A DNA stretch of 64,000 bases from Marchantia polymorpha subsp. ruderalis (Eukaryota; Streptophyta; Marchantiopsida; Marchantiales; Marchantiaceae), in the NCBI GenBank assembly GCA_037833965.1, contig AP031359.1, positions 4,956,001-5,020,000 on the forward strand, in the 5' to 3' direction. The number at the start of each line of letters is the position of its first letter. Positions within the stretch are counted from its first letter, which is position 1. A program made the position numbers and the translations under genes. This document shows positions 48,301 to 59,861 of this stretch, one piece after another. Under the pieces are notes generated by a model. It worked only from the letters and a program-made list of their open reading frames with translations, was not told the origin of the DNA and ran no database searches.

Positions 48301-50812
48301 GACGGTTGAAATAAGAAAAACAAACATGATGGATATCCAATTAAAGTGAAAAAAAAATTACAAGACAACATTTAAATTTTAATTTTGTGAAATATTTTGA
48401 TTTGATGATGATTATCAACATCAAATCACAGTGAATTTTTTTGAAAAAGAATGTCAAGATTCTAGTAGTATTTTAAGTACTTTAATGGGTTCAACATTTT
48501 TTTGACCTTTTTTTTGAGCAAATCAATCCACTCAATATAGATAATATATTCAATATGACATTAAAATAGTACCAAAGTCTCACATATATGCATTTAATCT
48601 AAGGACCAAGTGACATAAAAAATAATGAATTCAAAAAATTCATTCAACAATTCTTGTCAATATCATGTTTAAACATATGTAAATATGTGATAAATGCAAA
48701 TTGATAAATAATTTTTTCCTCAGTATAAGCAAGTAGTAAACATCAAATATATATTCAAGCAAGGAAACATACTATTTTTTATTTCTATTTAAATGTATAT
48801 GCGTTATTTGATATTAAATTTCATATCAAATTGCATATGAATGAAATGTAACAATAAAAGAATATATGTTTGAAAATAATTTTTGAATTATTTGAATTTC
48901 AATGCAATAAGATGAAAAGAAAACAGTCAGTTCATAAAAAGTAAAATACCATATTACACTCATATGCATAATGATGACATCCTCATGATTTGTCGCAACA
49001 ACGACTTGTGCATTATAATTGTTTTAATAAATTTGAAAATATTCAGTATAAGCTATGATTTAACCTCAAATATATTCATTAGCTAAATATCTTAACAAAA
49101 ACAAGATTAAGGTATCAAATAAGGGATTTAGAAATTTTTTTTTTTAAGATGAAACAAAACTTTAAAGTTTGGACATATGTAGACCGATAATATTTTTTAT
49201 TATATTATATAAATAATATATTTAAATTAAAAAACAAGCACAAAGAATTGAAATCTCACTTTCATTATTCATTTCATTTATAGTGGATTGATGAGATGCA
49301 TCAAAACTCAAACAAGCACAAAGATTATATATGTATTGATCTCAACTAAAATACCAATAAATACATTCAATTTCTACATAAAGCTCTCTTGGATCTCTCA
49401 TTTTGGGAGTGAATGTATCTCTAAATCCTAGTGTTATAGTTAACAAGACAATGTTTATTTTTTCTTCGTAGTATTTTTATGAAAAATGGCAATCTAATGA
49501 TATACATACTTCCATATTTGGTGTAGCATGCCATCCATCATTTATCGCTTGCATTAAAAGCCAAGTTAAGAGATTGGTTATGATTGTATCACTTAATGCA
49601 TGTAGGCATGATGATTGTAACAAAACATCTTTCAAGATTTTAAAAAACAATTATTTAGTTACTTTCAATCTTTATTATTGGTTGTTGCTTATCTTAGCTG
49701 TAAAGATTCAAGGTAAACAAGCAACATTTGTACTCAAATTTAGAACTAAAATCTATGAATTCTATGAGTTTGATCTTAAGTTCGTGTTTGTTTTTTATCT
49801 TTTTATGCATGACTTGAATTCATTTTTTATCCACTTTTATTTGAAAAATATTGTTTGGTATGCCAAACTTACATTTCAAAACTTGAACATATAAGTCATT
49901 TTCTGTCATAATATTAAGTTTTTTTAATAAATGATGCATGTGATCACTTGTGATTTAGATATATATCAAATTATTATTTTATTAACAATAATTGATTTTT
50001 CATAATTAAAAAATAATAACGTTCATGAATTTCATGATTGTAGATAGGGCTTTAGTGAAATCACTAGATATTTAGAGTGACCATATCTTGAATCAAAATC
50101 AGTTTTGTAAGTATCTTCATTTGTTGTTCAAATATGGTTTTAGATGTTTGTGAGATACAATTTAATAAGATATTTATTTGTCACAATGAAATTTGATATT
50201 GATATGTTTTCCTAAGTTGGTTATCACTTTTTTGAAGCAAAATAAAACTCAATTAGCTTATCAAAATGAAGATTATTAATTTCATGTTTCAATCTCATCT
50301 CTTGAAAAAACTTATTCGGGTGTATAGCTTCTTTTTTTTCCTCACCCTCCGCTACATATTCAACTTTTCTTGTGAATTGAACTACACTTTTATTCAATGA
50401 AAATATCTAACTAATGTATATATCAACAAATATAAGTACAATACTTGTTGTGGATATTTTTTCTCCAAATTTTGTTTATAATCAACATCGACATAGTTAA
50501 GTTGTATTTGAATTTTTGTATTAAATATATTTGTATTGATTCAATCAAAGGTTTTTAATATTTCTTTAATCTTCATTCTTTGTTTTTTCCAAATTTTGTA
50601 TTCTAAATGTGTACCTAAGAAGATTTTTGCATTTTCAACATTGTATTGAAATTTTGTCATAGTGAGTATGTCATTCATTGTAAAGCTAAAATAACTAGAG
50701 TCAAAATCTCAAAATTTAATTTTTATATGTGTTTTTGTAATCTATACACACTTTTAAGTGCTTACAGATTATGAAGTGTCATGAAGTCATCAAACCTCAT
50801 CATTCTTCTTTA
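42344..50812. other. AT-rich desert, part 2
   Basis: About 8.5 kb of AT-rich DNA with no recognised gene. Short simple repeats occur, such as a gaattt run near 46.07 kb and an (AT)n run near 41.83 kb just before this part. Open frames reach about 106 codons (49574-49894, plus) but show only low-complexity composition and no motif. Confidence 0.6.
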
Positions 50813-50857
50813 TATAAACTTGACTCTATACATTTAATGTATAGAGTCAAGTTTATA
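50813..50857. repeat. 45-bp near-perfect palindrome (22-bp arms)
   Basis: Arms tataaacttgactctataca plus tt (50813-50834) and their exact reverse complement (50836-50857) flank a single T. The pairing is perfect over 22 bp. The flanks do not extend the pairing. No T-run or gene context suggests a terminator. It may be a relic of a very short inverted-repeat element or a repair product. Confidence 0.9.
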
Positions 50858-52250
50858 AACGAATACAAGAAGATAAGATGACATTCCCATTATCTATTTT
50901 ACTTCAAAATAAAACTATAATAAAACTAGCAAAGATGTTAAGCACATGTATTGCTCATGTGTAATTGTGAACTTACACTCATTTTTTTACTACGAATCAA
51001 ACAAAGTGTTAATGTGACAACTTAGATATTTCATTATAAGGTAATTATAACTCCATCTTGAATAAATTGAATATTATATAAATTGAATATTAGATAATTA
51101 GAAAAATCCTTTCTTTTTTGTCACAATGTCGTTGTTTTAAATATTTTTTAATTCTTGAACTAACAAAGATGCATAAATTTGAATTATAATTGATTTATAC
51201 AATGCATATCATTTTCATGAAGTCAAATACTTTATTTTGAAACATTTATGAATTTAAATTTGTTCTTTTGTATCTTTTTAATCTTTTTTTTTCTCCTTAT
51301 AAATTATTACACTTCATTAAGATGTCTTAATGTCATGAAAGTATCAATCAATATAGGATTAAAACTTGTTGATCTTGCAAGAAAAAAATGTATTTTTAAT
51401 AATAAAAAATTAAATCTTTCCAATGAAAATATGCATGTCTTTTTAGATTGTGATCAAATGTTTATTTTTTCATTTTAGTTAGAACAAAAATGGAGATTAC
51501 TTAAGATGGAGTAAAGTAGATGATCTTTGATTATCTAGAGTGCCACATCAACAATCAGCGTGCTAGCTAGTGTAGTACTTGGAACTAACACATTATTAAT
51601 CGTTGTGTTTATTAGATAAGGATTGAATGTGCTTGTTGATGTGTTTATTTGGGAGCAACACGTTAGCAATCAGTGTGCTCATTGGGTATATCAGCCATGT
51701 CACTTATTTCCTAGAAATGGATAGGATGGTGCGGATGAGATAATCTTTACTTGTATCTATTGGTGAAAGCAATATAAAAGAAAAGAGAAACATGCTTGGT
51801 ATATTTCATCTTTAGAGTTTATGTTTTAATCTTTGAATGAGTATCTTTCCAAACCTGAGTTTTACAATAATATGAGAAAGATCTTGCTAATTCCTTGACT
51901 GTGGATTATGACTTTAGAGAGTTTAGAGTATTAGAGTGATTGAGATTGTGGAAAGATTTTTTTTTATGATTATTGGAAAAATAACTATAGAGATGTGATA
52001 GTTTGAACTTTATTTATGTGACTCTTTTGTTGAGAGATCAAAAACTGATGAAATTACTATATATAACATTGAATGTGAGAAAATATGGAGACAACAATTG
52101 ATATGGATGAGGTTCTTAATGCAACCTTGAAAGATGAAATCTTTTAGAAAAGTGATACAAATTGGTAAGCAATGAAAGATAAATCTTTGCATTGGATTGT
52201 CAAAAAGTAGAGAGAGAAAGAGTCTTAGAGTTATCACAAAGAGTACAAAT
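50858..52250. other. AT-rich DNA before the second Gypsy fossil
   Basis: No gene was recognised. At 51540-51700 three loosely similar pieces (acatcaacaatcagcgtgct, cacattattaatcgttgtgt, cacgttagcaatcagtgtgc) are spaced about 55-65 bp apart and look like a decayed short tandem array. It could be part of the leader or terminal repeat of the fossil that follows, but no partner copy was found. Confidence 0.4.
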
Positions 52251-54700
52251 CACATAGCAACCAACTCAACAACATGGAGCATATAGAGTATGAAGAGATT
52301 GAGGTTGAGAAACTTGTAAAGCTTCATATAGCTTAGGTTGAAATCAATTGGACAAATGCAAAGCTTAAGTGGAGTAGATTTTGAGCGATAATTTCACCTA
52401 ATGGAGTTTCACTATTCTTTGTGAAAAAGAAAGATAGATTCATAATACTATACATTGACAACCGAGAGTTGAATAACAAACAATGAAAAACAAATTACCA
52501 TTACCTCGTACGTATGATTTGTTTAATCAACATTAAGGAGAAAAGAAATCCATCAAGAAAAATTTGAGAAACGGTTATAATCAAATTTGGATTACAAATA
52601 AGGAGTTTCAAATGAATGTTTTTTGTATGAGTATGACCACTTTAAATATTTAGTGAAGATTTTTGATCTCACTAATGCACGAGTTACATTCATGGAATTG
52701 ATGAATAATATCTTTTGCTTTTACCTACATAAATTTGTCATTGTTTTTCTAGATGATTTATTGGTGTGTATTGAAATTTTTAGTGATCATAGATGTTTTT
52801 TAAGAAAAGTTCTTCAAAGTTTGATAGAAATCGAATCATATGGCAAAGTTTTAAAATCTAAATTTGGCAAATCAGATCTAGATTACTTGAAGTATAAAAT
52901 TACATCCGCATTAATCCAAATAATGATTGAGAAGATAGATGTCATTAAAAAAATAAATAGCATTTGAGTATCAAACTAAGTTGAATAGTTTCATAGAGTT
53001 CATTGGATTTTATTGTAGATTTGTGAAATTTTTTGCTTGCCTACATGAGATCTTGACTTCCATCATAGGGAAAATTATAAAATAGAGATCGGATACATTT
53101 TTAGAATTAGCTTTTCAATCATTGATATATAGTTTATTTTACGCATCTATCATCAAAACGTATGATCCTTACTGTATTATCAAATTGGTTACATACGCAT
53201 AAGTACAACAATAGATGACATACTTCAAAAAGAACGTAAGAGTGAATAACATCTAATTGGTCACTATTGTCAAAAGTTGATGGTGGCAGAACAAATTTAT
53301 CACACAATTGAACAAGAGGGAACTTCATTGGAAGCATTACTTGGGTGATTTGAAATGTGTCATGGAGTAATACCATAAATACTTGGTTTAGTTTGGAACT
53401 TTAAAATATATGTTTAAATGACAAATTCAATAAACATGATGGATTCAATGTTTTAACATGAAGATTATGTATGTGAAGGGCAAGAAGTAACTTGCACATG
53501 ATCTCACTCACATGTTTTTTCTAAAATTCTATCTAAAAGTGTAAATTCAGGTTGATTGATGCAACAAGATGACACAAATTATAAAGTATGATAAAGATAT
53601 CATTCCAATAAGACTAATTGAAAAGATAGAGAAGTTTTGAGTGTTGACATTCTTGAAACACCGCATATGATTTCAAAAGATCAAGAATTGCGCATAATAA
53701 TTTTGGCCAATAGTAATCACACAATCATTGACGGTCATATGGGAGTGGAAAAAATCGTGGAGAGCATTTAATGTGTGTGCTATTGATCCAAATTACATGA
53801 GTATGTGGAGGTGTACGTTTGTAGTTGTGTCGTTTGTAAACAAAAAAATATTTGTTATAAAAAACCAGTTGATTTATTATAGACTTTTACTATCCCAAAC
53901 AACGTTGGAAACATGTCACCATAGATATTGTATGTGAGTTACCAAAGACTTCATAAGCACGATTAAGTGCTTGTTTTTGTGAACAAATTTAGCAAGATGA
54001 TTCACATTAGCTAAATCTGAAAAACAATATGAGATCGAGAACTAGTTTAATTGTATATAGATAAAGTTTTTGTGAATCATAACTTCAAGGGTTATTTACA
54101 AATAGGTATATTCATTTCACTACTTTATTTTGAAATATTTTATTTAGTTTTTTCAAAACAAAACTCAAAATGTCAAGAGTCTATCAATCTTTAATTGATG
54201 AACAAAAGGAGAGGTCAAATATAATCATAGTGTATATGCTACGAGCATTTACATGAAAATAGTTAGATGAGTGGAACACCCTTTTGAATCTTGTGGAATT
54301 TGCATATAGAAATGTTGTTAAACTTCTTACAAAAGTGTATCCATTTTACTTAATACATGGTGCTCATACTTTAATACTTTCAAGTTTGATGCGAGTTGCA
54401 AAAAGTAAAAAGTTTTTGACCAAAGTTGTAGCATTGAACAAGTTTGAGAAATATATTCACAGAGTATTATATCATGAGAAGTTGATGAGAGTTCAAAATA
54501 AACAAAAAGAACATGAAGCTCCTCATTATAGGATATTGATTTTTGAGTTATAAGATAATATTTGATTATCTACAACAAAGTTGTATTGTTTGGAAACACC
54601 AAAGTTGAACCATAAGTTCATTTATCCATAGTTGGTTTGAATCGTGGTGGTGAAATGTCATACAAGTTGAAACTTCTATCATATACCTAAAAGTTTACCT
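52250..54700 (+). mobile_element. Ty3/Gypsy pol fossil (plus strand)
   Basis: Decayed Gypsy polyprotein on the plus strand. Reverse transcriptase lies at about 52.4-53.0 kb: FDLTNARVTFMELMNNIF, HKFVIVFLDDLLVC and FGKSDLDYLKYKI correspond to the family's motifs around and after the catalytic box. RNase H is at about 53.1-53.5 kb (weak). Integrase is at about 53.65-54.56 kb; its end, LVEFAYRNVVKLLTKVYPFY then LIHGAH, matches the conserved efaYN...h.stg.sPF..vyG pattern. No terminal repeats were identified and the ends are approximate. It has many breaks and the composition of its AT-rich surroundings, so it is very old. Confidence 0.75.
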
Positions 54701-55204
54701 CAAAATTTGAACTTCAACAGAGCGGGTGTGAAGAAATTGTCGATAAGAAACTTTAACTTTAGGTTTTGGAGCATGGATCTTGCGGGAGCCATATCTTGAA
54801 AAATCTATATCTTTGCATCTTGAATGTCAACTTGAGCTAAAATTAGATAGGGTTGTTGAAATCGGCAGGGGGCACTTGTTTGAAAAATGTAAGATTCAAC
54901 GGAGGTGGTTTGAAGAAGTTATCAATTTGAAGTTTTGAGTTTGTGTAAAACCTTGCAAAGTTGAGTTCATGATGGATTCCGAAAACAAGCCACTCTATCT
55001 TATGAAAACGGTTTAGGAGTTTTGAAAGTGGTTCGATAAGAATTTAAGGTATAAAATGTTGACTTGACTAGTGCAAAAATGAATTTCGGGAATTGAAGAT
55101 TTCCCCACAAAAGTTTTGAGGAGATCATTTTTGAAATCTCTGGATTTGTTGACTACATTTAAGATAAGGTTAGTCATCAAGCTTTTACTGTTGCTACTTC
55201 TGGT
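54701..55204. other. Junction between Gypsy and LINE fossils
   Basis: About 500 bp without a recognised frame. It may hold the 3' end of the Gypsy element or the 5' UTR of the LINE. No target duplication or terminal repeat could be assigned. Confidence 0.35.
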
Positions 55205-57400
55205 TTGCATGAAATGGTCGAAAGTTTAGAGGTGAAAATAAAATTCTATGCCGAAGTTACCAAGTGTGCTCAAATCTCTTTCTATCAAGAGCAAGAGCTT
55301 GAAAAGTCTAATCATTTTGCTCGTAAAAAGAATGTGGGGACTTCTGGTTTACCTCAATATGAGAAGGAAGAGTTGAAGAGTGTGGTCACCAAGTTCTTGA
55401 CTGAAACACTTGATGTTTCTAATTTGGATTTGGCCTAAGCTTTTCGTTTTGACAACAAAGGAGCACAACCTCATGTCATTATTGCTAAATTTGTGAATCA
55501 AGGTCAATGTGATATGGCTTTTGCTAACAAGGGTTTTCTCAAGAGACGGAGAATTGGGTTAGATCTAGATCTTACAACTCCTCAAGTTGAAGCAAGGAGT
55601 AAGTAGCTTGCAAAAGTCAAAGAAGCTCAAGATGCAGGTTTTGTAACTTATTTACGTGATAGTCAAGCTATTATCACTAAGAGTAGAAGACAATCATCAA
55701 TCTAGCAATCAAAGAGGTTGAGTATGTTGATGTGTAACATAAAAGACCCAACAAAGTATGTGAATGCACATCCAATTTGGAAGATAGCGGACATACTCAA
55801 CATTGTATAGATTTAGAACATTGACAACAATGCTATTGGAGAGATACAAGGATTTACTTTGGTGAAATGTACTTGGAAACAAAGAAATCAACGAGTATGA
55901 AGAGAAATTGGAGGAATTGCTACTTTCATCAGATCTAAACTTATTACTATGATATATTTGAAAATCTAAGATGTTGAAAAACAATATCATTGGTTTCGTT
56001 TTGGTTTGATTGGAGTATCTTACAATTATTTGGCAATTTGTTACTTTTGCTCCATTATCCATGGAGATCCATTCCACAAGCACTTGCAATCAAAGTCAAA
56101 CATTTCATCGGCTCATAGTATATGTTCTCAAATATCAAGACAAAGGTGAAGTTTTTTTTTAGTAAACTTTAATGCTCTCATACGTTCTGTTCAATTTACA
56201 CAATTTGATAGTTTCTTTTTCACTCTTTAGAAGAAAATATAGATAGTTTGTGTTTTAAAGTCTTTTGTGATACTTCTACATGATTTGACAGAGTATTTTT
56301 TGACTTTTGGAGCCACATGTAATTTGAAAATTCTCAATGTTGTTTCTTTCTTTTCCAACTTCCACTCTAATACATGTGTACATCTACTAGTGTTAGCATT
56401 ATGGTTTATTTTTTGGTACTCTACCACTAATAGTTCATTTATTCCAACATTTGATATTCTAGATACTCAACCAGAATCAGATCATAATTCTCTTTTATTT
56501 ACTCTTTTGTTTTCAAAGTTAATTTCTCTCTTTACATGTAATTATGATTCTATTTCCCCTAAGTTTTGTTTTGCTAGTAAGAAGCAACTTTATAGTCAAC
56601 ATTTACAAGAACTCTTGAGTTCTACTACTTGGAGCCTTGATCCACATACAATTAGTTTGCAACTAATCGAGTTGTTCAAAACTTTGCTTCTAAGTTCTTT
56701 TTGATACATAAGAGCAGGAGAGCTAGAAGTCTTGCTTGCAATGGATGGTTTTACTTTGATTGTAAGCAAGCGAGGGCGAAATTAGTTGATAAATCCTCGG
56801 ACTTTCACAATCGACTTATCATGACAAGACTTTCCAAAGACTTGGTGAAGTGTAAGAAACAAGCTTTTTTGAGCCGCAAACAAGAGTGCTTCACAAAGTA
56901 GTTGTTGGAGAATCCCAAATATTTTTGGAGGCGTAAGTAGTATGATCTTCCAAACTTATTCTTGATTCCAGGTCTTTGGTATCTTTTGTTGAGAAACTTA
57001 ATTTTTTTCCCAATGTTGCATCAATGTCACATTGTGGAGAAAATTCATACTTATTTTGTGAAGCTGAGTTGATGTTTCAACTCAGACAATTGGCAAATGG
57101 TAGGGTTTAGGGTTTCCAAATCCTCAATGGAAATACCATTGAGGATTTGAATGATCTTTCCATTGAAATTATCAAGTGTGGAGTAGATAATATTAGGCTT
57201 TTACTTAGTAAAGTGTTAGGTAATGCTACTGTCTTTGGCTTTACTTCAACTTGATATCTACAGAAGATTGTTACTCTTCACAAATTTGGTGACATATATA
57301 GTGAAAAACTATCGCATTGTCATGCTTGATAGTATTTTTGCCAAGTTATTGAGGAAATTGATGGAGTAAAAGTTATTGTTGTTGAGATTTTTTATTCTTT
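55205..57400 (+). mobile_element. LINE (L1-like) retrotransposon relic
   Basis: Plus-strand relic with parts in the LINE order. The ORF1-like part (about 55205-55670) reads EELKSVVTKFLTETLDVSNL, PHVIIAKFVNQGQCDMAFAN and RRIGLDLDLTTPQVEARSK, then AGFVTYLRDSQAIIT, resembling the L1 ORF1 RNA-binding region. The endonuclease end (about 56.3-56.5 kb) has FDILDTQPESDHNSLLFTL, containing the catalytic SDH-type motif. The linker before the reverse transcriptase reads WFYFDCKQARAKL and KKQAFLSRKQECFTK (56.75-56.9 kb), then LLENPKYFWRR and ELMFQLRQLANGR (to about 57.1 kb). The core of the reverse transcriptase with its FADD box was not found, so the copy is truncated or too decayed 3' of 57.3 kb. Stops at 55436, in the linker (TAG near 56899) and after NGRV show it is dead. 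Confidence 0.75.
57117..57149. repeat. 14-bp perfect inverted repeat in the LINE relic
   Basis: The arms caaatcctcaatgg (57117-57130) and ccattgaggatttg (57136-57149) are exact reverse complements around a 5-base loop (aaata). It lies at the site where the LINE reading NGR..G should continue, so it may mark a local repair event. Confidence 0.85.
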
Positions 57401-58808
57401 GCTTTAGTTTCAAGTTTAGTTGTTGCTTTAGGTTGTTTCATTAAGAGGTATGTATTAGTTACCGTTCTAGTGCTTTGTGCACTTGCTAGTAGTTTCTTTT
57501 GGTTCTCTCATAGGTTGACGTTGGATTGTTTGTGTTTCTGTTTTTTGATACTTTGGGATACACGTGCTTAGTTTATTTACCATATATGAAAATATATCCG
57601 GTATTTCATGTCACAATTCTTGAAACATGTTTCACGAACAAAACAATTTATTAACTAATCAATATTATTATATTTTTTCATTCGTAGATAGCTAAACATT
57701 AGAAGTTTGAGATAGAAAATATAATAAGAAACATATTTGAATTCATAAATATTACAAAGTATAATTTTTGATTAAATGTTAAGACTATATATCATATGAA
57801 TCAATTTGGTATTGATTTAAAAATTTAAGAATTGTAACTTTTAATTTTGGAATGTTGAGTTTATATGTAACTGGAATATTGCATAACAAACACATAGATT
57901 AATATTGTGTTGTTTACAAGTACTATAGAGTTTATTGTTGAAGTGACATGGTAGATTATCTTGAAATATCTACAATGTCAGGATAATGGACTTTATTTTA
58001 AATAATATTTATTATATAAATTGAATGTGTTAGTTAAAAAAAATATAAATATTTTTAATTTCATATCATATTAATAGATTAAAACTTCATGTTTACATTC
58101 CATATATTTTCTTCATTCACTCTAAGTTTTGAGATTCCAAGGTTAAAATTAACTTTACATCATCAAATTGGAGTAAGATAACTCGTACACGGTATAGGAA
58201 TTTCTTGTGGGTTATTTACATGCATACCTATTACAGCCATGCCATTGAACTAAAAATTTTGAGATGAGATCGTGAATGCCAAAAATGCCCGAATTAAGTA
58301 AAAAAAATGCCAGAATTACGTTAATTATTGTAAACCTGGAATGTGTAATCCCGCACTTAATGCTAATCGTTTGATAAATGCCAAAGAGAAGAAAATGCGA
58401 AAACACAATCTACAGATCTGTACAGGATTCCCGTTCTTGACATATTGGACATGTGCTACTTGGCCGCCCAACCTACTGTGTATCGAGATTCATGTGAAGT
58501 TTTTGCCTTGTACTTATTGAAGTAGATCGACAACGGAAGGGAAAAGTAAGCTTCGCGTGGGAATGCGAATTCGAGTAATTGGAGTTCTGGGGTAAAACAG
58601 AAGTCTTTTGAAGTGTAGGAGCGAGCACGGGGTGATGCAGGGTATCAATTTGTGAGCTTGTTCGATTGCGCATCGTTGGCTTCTGCTGTTGTAACCAAGC
58701 ACCTCTAACCAAGTTTGGATTGGTATGATTGAAGCTGTTTACTGATTCTGGATGAACAAAAATTGGTTGTAAAACTGAAAGAAGGTTTTTGCTTCCTCAG
58801 TTATTGCT
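57401..58808. other. AT-rich DNA grading into moderate-GC DNA
   Basis: The first kilobase is AT-rich like the desert. Around 58.2-58.4 kb GC content rises and stays higher to the window end. A minus-strand open stretch at 58473-58712 has no recognised motif. No other feature was seen. Confidence 0.45.
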
Positions 58809-58842
58809 TCTTCGTATGCCACTGAACAGTGGCATACGAAGA
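58809..58842. repeat. 16-bp perfect inverted repeat (hairpin)
   Basis: The arms tcttcgtatgccactg (58809-58824) and cagtggcatacgaaga (58827-58842) pair perfectly around AA. It has no following T-run, so a bacterial-type terminator is not meant. It sits about 0.9 kb upstream of the candidate first exon at 59731. Confidence 0.9.
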
Positions 58843-59730
58843 GACGGGCCAGTTGCTTGGAACAGGTATATATGTCCGCATAATTTCTCTGAAATTATGG
58901 GAGTCTTTCGTGGGTAGTTTTCCGCCTATGGATTCCTTTGGTCAACCTTTTGTCAAGTCGTTTGTGCTTCTACGTGTTTGTTCATAATTTTTTCTGGTCC
59001 GGGAGTTTATAGAAGGATTGGTGTTTGATTTCCTTCAATTTGAAGTGTCTGATTTAGTGAGGAAGCAGTTTGTCTTCTGGAAGTTTTCATGTGTTTACGG
59101 GCGTAATGTTCTTGCCGTTTATTGCTCTGTTTTTATGCCGTGCCCGCCATTTAATAAATTCTGGTGTTGCTGGGGCTACATGATATTGGAGATAGGCTTA
59201 TTTTTTCCCTTCACCTAAGACTGATCCTAGTTCGTTGCATATAGTCTTCGTGAGTGCTGTTATTATTCCTGTTTGTGGATTGTATCAGCGAAACTACTCC
59301 TCTCGCGAAATACTTATGTATCGGATCAACAACGAGGACGTGTAACGATTTGTGGTTGACATGTCTCTTCTCACAGCGTACGAGTGTATCGGAGTGTCTG
59401 GAGGATTACAGAGTGGTAGGCGACGAACCACGGATGCTGAAGTAGTGTTGAAGTTTCGCACGCGAAGAACTGCCGATAGTACGCGGGTGAAGTAGTTTAC
59501 TCCTACGGAACGATTTTGAACGATATTTGCTTAGAATTAACCTTTGGAGCTGTGCTCGTTCCTCACCCGTAATATACCTGGGAAGATGGGAAATTTATGA
59601 TCGGAAATGGATTTTGATCTGAAGAAGTTATCAATCGTGAATCCTTACATAGGGTGCAGTAGCCCTCGGTCAAAATCTCTCTGACGCTGGCAATGTTTTT
59701 CGGGGCAGGATGTAGGCACATCAAGAAATC
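58843..59730. other. Possible promoter and leader of the 59.73-kb candidate gene
   Basis: Moderate-GC DNA with T-rich runs on the plus strand. Open frames of about 65 codons occur at 59018-59218 and 59254-59445, the first with an ATG, but have no motif. No TATA box or transcription start could be fixed. Confidence 0.3.
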
Positions 59731-59861
59731 ATGCACCGCTACTCTGCCGCTGGGAGCAGCAGTGGGGTTGGAAATAACTCTGGCAGCGGGGGAGCTTCCA
59801 GGGAAACGAGAGGATCCGAGTCTTCTTTCACCTCGTCAACGACCTTCTCTCTTCCCTCTAG
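59731..59861 (+). CDS. Candidate first coding exon, Ser/Gly-rich protein
   Basis: From an ATG at 59731 the frame reads MHRYSAAGSSSGVGNNSGSG, then GASRETRGSESSFTSSTTFS and LPSR up to an AG/gtaagc donor (GT at 59862-59863). An in-frame TAG lies 18 bases upstream of the ATG, so this ATG would be the true start. The composition is markedly richer in Ser and Gly than chance frames here and the donor is a strong match to the plant consensus. The exon ends in phase 2. I do not recognise the protein and could not find the next exon; an AG at 59895-59897 would give too short an intron and an early stop. It may be the start of a plus-strand gene that continues right, or a chance frame. Confidence 0.4.

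Noticed and set aside
32641-52250. The AT-rich region as an organelle genome segment
   Set aside because: Apart from the single trnfM relic no plastid or mitochondrial gene could be read, and the open frames lack organelle protein motifs.
57101-57115. Telomere-like tagggtttagggttt
   Set aside because: Only about two units of the plant telomere motif, inside LINE coding sequence; too short for an interstitial telomere.
58809-58842. Rho-independent terminator
   Set aside because: The stem is perfect but no U-run follows and the context is a plant nuclear genome.
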